Shown: positions 61,406 to 64,000 of the stretch, piece after piece
Numbering within the stretch: the stretch's first letter is position 1
Layout of the letters: every line of letters starts with the position of its first letter
The notes under the pieces: model-generated
Database searches by the model: none
The model's input: only the letters and a program-made list of their open reading frames with translations
Told to the model about the DNA's origin: nothing
From: Tetrahymena elliotti 4EA
Lineage: Eukaryota > Ciliophora > Oligohymenophorea > Hymenostomatida > Tetrahymenidae
Reading direction: 5' to 3'
Assembly (NCBI GenBank): GCA_000231825.2
Contig: JH720387.1
Location: 1 to 64,000 of the forward strand
DNA length: 64,000 nucleotides
Program-made: the position numbers and the translations under genes

Positions 61406-64000
61406 TCAAACTTTTTTTTTGTTTAGCCTTTCAAAAGTTAAAGTATTTCTTTGAGGGAAAAAATCTGTTATTTCTTTAGAAATACATTCTTTTACATATT
61501 TTTCTATACCATCGCATTCATCAAGAGATTTACTTTTAATATAGAGAATGTAATTCAGATAATTATTTAAATTGTGTTCATATTTTATATGATTATCCCA
61601 GTCTAAAGTTTTTGCTTCTAAATCTTCTACTGTAAGCCCACAAATAAAGCACTTGCGTTTTATATTTTTAGCATACTTTTTTTGTAAATTTCTGTATTCA
61701 GAATATGAATCTATAATTTATCCAAGCATTAAGTTCAAAAATAAAAAGTTTACAAGCAGCCAAAAGCTTATGTCATAAAAAAATCTTCCCCAATATTTAC
61801 TACTTTCTATTATTAAAATAATTTATTTAAATTTAAAAACACAAACTTTATAAATGCTACATGTGCCAGGAATGACTAAAGCCTAACTGATACCCTATGG
61901 GTTCAAAAATCCCTCTAGAAGAGTAACAGCAAACAGATCATAAAACTCTATACTTGAATTGGTATCTACTTTTCCAACCACCGTACTCTGATTGATATTT
62001 AAAAATATGGAATAATTTTTTTGGAAAGAAAAGTTTACTTCTGTGAAATTCAAAGTAAAGGACTATGAGCCAATAAGAGAGTATATGAAAATGATTAAAA
62101 AGCAAAGTATAACAGTCTTAAATAATTTTCTAAAGTTAAGACTAAATATTAAAAGGATTTTACTTAGATCTACACTCTATTTTACAATATCTACAAGCAA
62201 AACCGAATAAATAATGATATTGCCGAAAGAACAAAATGTTAAAACTAAATAGATAAGATAATATATGAAATCAAAATCAAAAGCAAAAGCAGCCTGAGGA
62301 TATTTCAAAATTTTTTACATAATTTAACTCCTAAACTTTTATTTCAATTCAATATAATATTAATAGGTTACTACTGGATATCTCTCAATGGTTACAATTA
62401 ACATATTAAGAATTGTAAGAATCATATGAATAAGTCGAATTATATTGAAAACCTAATTTTAATTAATAAAGAAGCTTTTACTAAACTTGGAATTTTATAA
62501 AATTTAAGTAAAAAGATACTGAGGAATTAACAAAAATTTTTGAAAATTTTCTAATCCCAAAATTTGATTTGAAAATGAAATAAAACTATTTTTACGACTT
62601 AAGCTTGGCTATCGAGATCATGGCTAGTATCAGTAATAGTCAATTTAAATAAAAATATGAGATTTATTACTAAGACAAGTATGAAAAGTATGTTAATTAA
62701 ATAGCTTTAATATTCCACAGCAAAAATTATGAGTTGATATTTAGACAGATTCTAACTAAATCTCATCTCTTATTAGAAGAAATTAGTATATCTGACTAAT
62801 AATTTAAGGCGATTCTATTGATTATTTAACATATTTACAGATATCAATTTTTAAAAAAATAAATTACTTTATCTGACAAGTCAACAGCCTTATGAATGAG
62901 GTTTTTTCTTATGCTATGTGTTAAATATGAAGAAAGGAGAGGAATTCTAAAGAAGAGTTTAGAGATAGATTTTTCTTTGACAATCTCAACACTACCAACA
63001 AATTGCATGTAAAAACTTAAACTTTCTCTTAACAGTATTCTTTCTCTTTTTAATTAATTAAATTTGGTTGAAGCTCTGCTGTCTCTTTGAATACCCATAT
63101 CTTCTGCTAATTTTTCTTACTGATAGGTATCAATTTCATCTTATTTACTCTAAATTATATAAAACCTTAAAAAAAAAATTCAATGATAATAAATTTACTG
63201 AATCATCTTCTTTGATTTCGTTGTAAAGAATATTATGTAATATCATGCTTTTTTTAGTACTAGAAAATTTTTTGTAAGTTCTGCTCTTAAAAATTTCGCT
63301 TTTCTTTGAATCATAAATCTTAGATTGTCTTGTGTCATTAGAGCGCTTCTTTTCAAGAGATTGTTTATTTTCAAGAGAGTTTTCTTCATAGGTTATTTTA
63401 ACTTTATTATAAACATCTAAAAAAATTCCTAATTAAATTCATTCATTCCTTTTAGTTAAAATTTACCTGTAAAATCATCTTTCTTCTTCATTTCAATAAA
63501 AATGCTTAACAACATAGTGTTTTCTTCTTGCATTCTTAATTTTAAATTCATGTCATCTTCATTTATATTATCAAGGATAAGCTCTAAAGCTATAACGAAA
63601 TTAAATGCCAGCTATATGATAAATTAAAATAAATGATTTTTTCTTTTAAAATTAAGGATTTAATATATGAATTAATTACTCTCATTATGAGGTGATCATG
63701 AAAAGTCAGAAAGTTTTTATAGCAAACACTGGCACTACAATTTAAAGTATCTTAATGTGTGCATTATTACTCTTATTATATTATGTAAAGTCTTGATTTA
63801 ATATTGAGATGATAAATGAAGTTCAATAATTTGATTATGTTGTCCATATTCATTATTGATATCAATCTCATTAATGAGTCTTAATCCTCTGAACACACTA
63901 TTATAGTCAGAAGTAAATCTACACAATTTGAAATAGTTTAAAGAGCTCTTAAATCGTTCAGATTTTCACTTTATAGGTCAATATTTGATTCAGTTATTAT
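61406..64000 (-). CDS. ITPR: Second IP3-receptor-type channel, 3' part only
   Basis: Partial: it enters from the right edge and ends at TGA 61406-61408. It is a paralogue of the gene at 47505-60359. The C-terminus is FWLLVNFLFLNLMLGQIIDS, then KRKCFICGLTVEDLEAKTLD, WDNHIKYEHN, and DECDGIEKYVKECISKEITD, ending FFPQRNTLTFERLNKKKV. The pore region also lacks a GGGVGD filter, reading AVTLLEGFLNPQGISQALVI. An intron separates this from the last membrane helix at the same place as in the paralogue (after the IPG codons), so gene structure is shared. Sequence similarity to the first gene continues to the window edge, as around 63840 versus 50200. The head-to-tail order implies a tandem gene duplication. 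Confidence 0.88.

Noticed and set aside
1..64000. CRISPR arrays, rRNA genes, classical tRNA genes, bacterial operons
   Set aside because: None was found. The window is eukaryotic with spliced genes and a ciliate code.

Overview
The window is nuclear, very AT-rich DNA from a ciliate that uses the code in which TAA and TAG mean glutamine and TGA is the only stop. Conserved proteins read straight through many TAA/TAG codons (for example the Q in the FIIQGGDP motif of a cyclophilin) and every intact gene ends at TGA. Introns are short GT..AG types, mostly about 50-130 bp, with a few near 30 and a few of 300-590. Together with the gene content this looks like a Tetrahymena-type oligohymenophorean macronuclear scaffold (inference). 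Most real genes are invisible to a standard-code ORF search, so exons were assigned by reading the six frames with the ciliate code and checking intron phase.

Layout. 608-2856 (+): DNAAF1/LRRC50-type axonemal dynein assembly factor. 3066-3557 (+): PPIL3-type cyclophilin. 4511-8656 (-): 1381-aa leucine-rich-repeat protein without introns. About 9300-13990: a gene-free degenerate tandem array of about 17 units of about 275 bp sharing a conserved core, with a small foldback element inside it. 14390-15640: a stretch of different composition with broken, unrecognised reading frames. 15840-20510: tandem duplication of an HCF101-type (DUF59 + Mrp/NBP35 ATPase + DUF971) iron-sulfur carrier gene. The left copy is decayed and contains a 100-N assembly gap; the right copy is intact. 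20771-26241 (-): a 1704-aa protein with a Glu/Gln coiled coil, two RRM-like domains, a KH-like domain and an RBR (RING1-IBR-RING2) ubiquitin-ligase end. 28251-29438 (-): UBE2K-type E2 enzyme. 29439-34417: about 5 kb with no convincing gene except a weak 91-codon ORF in a less AT-rich island. 34418-46525 (+): a 15-exon gene for a 3477-aa protein with AWS-SET-postSET, PHD, KH-like repeats and a huge Ser/Arg/Gln-rich tail. 47505-60359 (-): a 12.9-kb IP3-receptor-type calcium-release-channel gene. 61406-64000 (-): the 3' part of a second, paralogous channel gene that runs off the right edge.

The genes serve unrelated cell functions: cilia assembly, protein folding, Fe-S delivery, ubiquitin transfer, chromatin/RNA processing and calcium signalling. 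The only functional neighbours are the E2 and the RBR ligase, on the same strand 2 kb apart. The strongest leads are the tandem array with its conserved core, the SET-PHD-KH-SR fusion, the RRM/KH-RBR ligase, the duplicated calcium channels whose pore lacks the usual filter motif, and the decayed HCF101 copy with its assembly problem.
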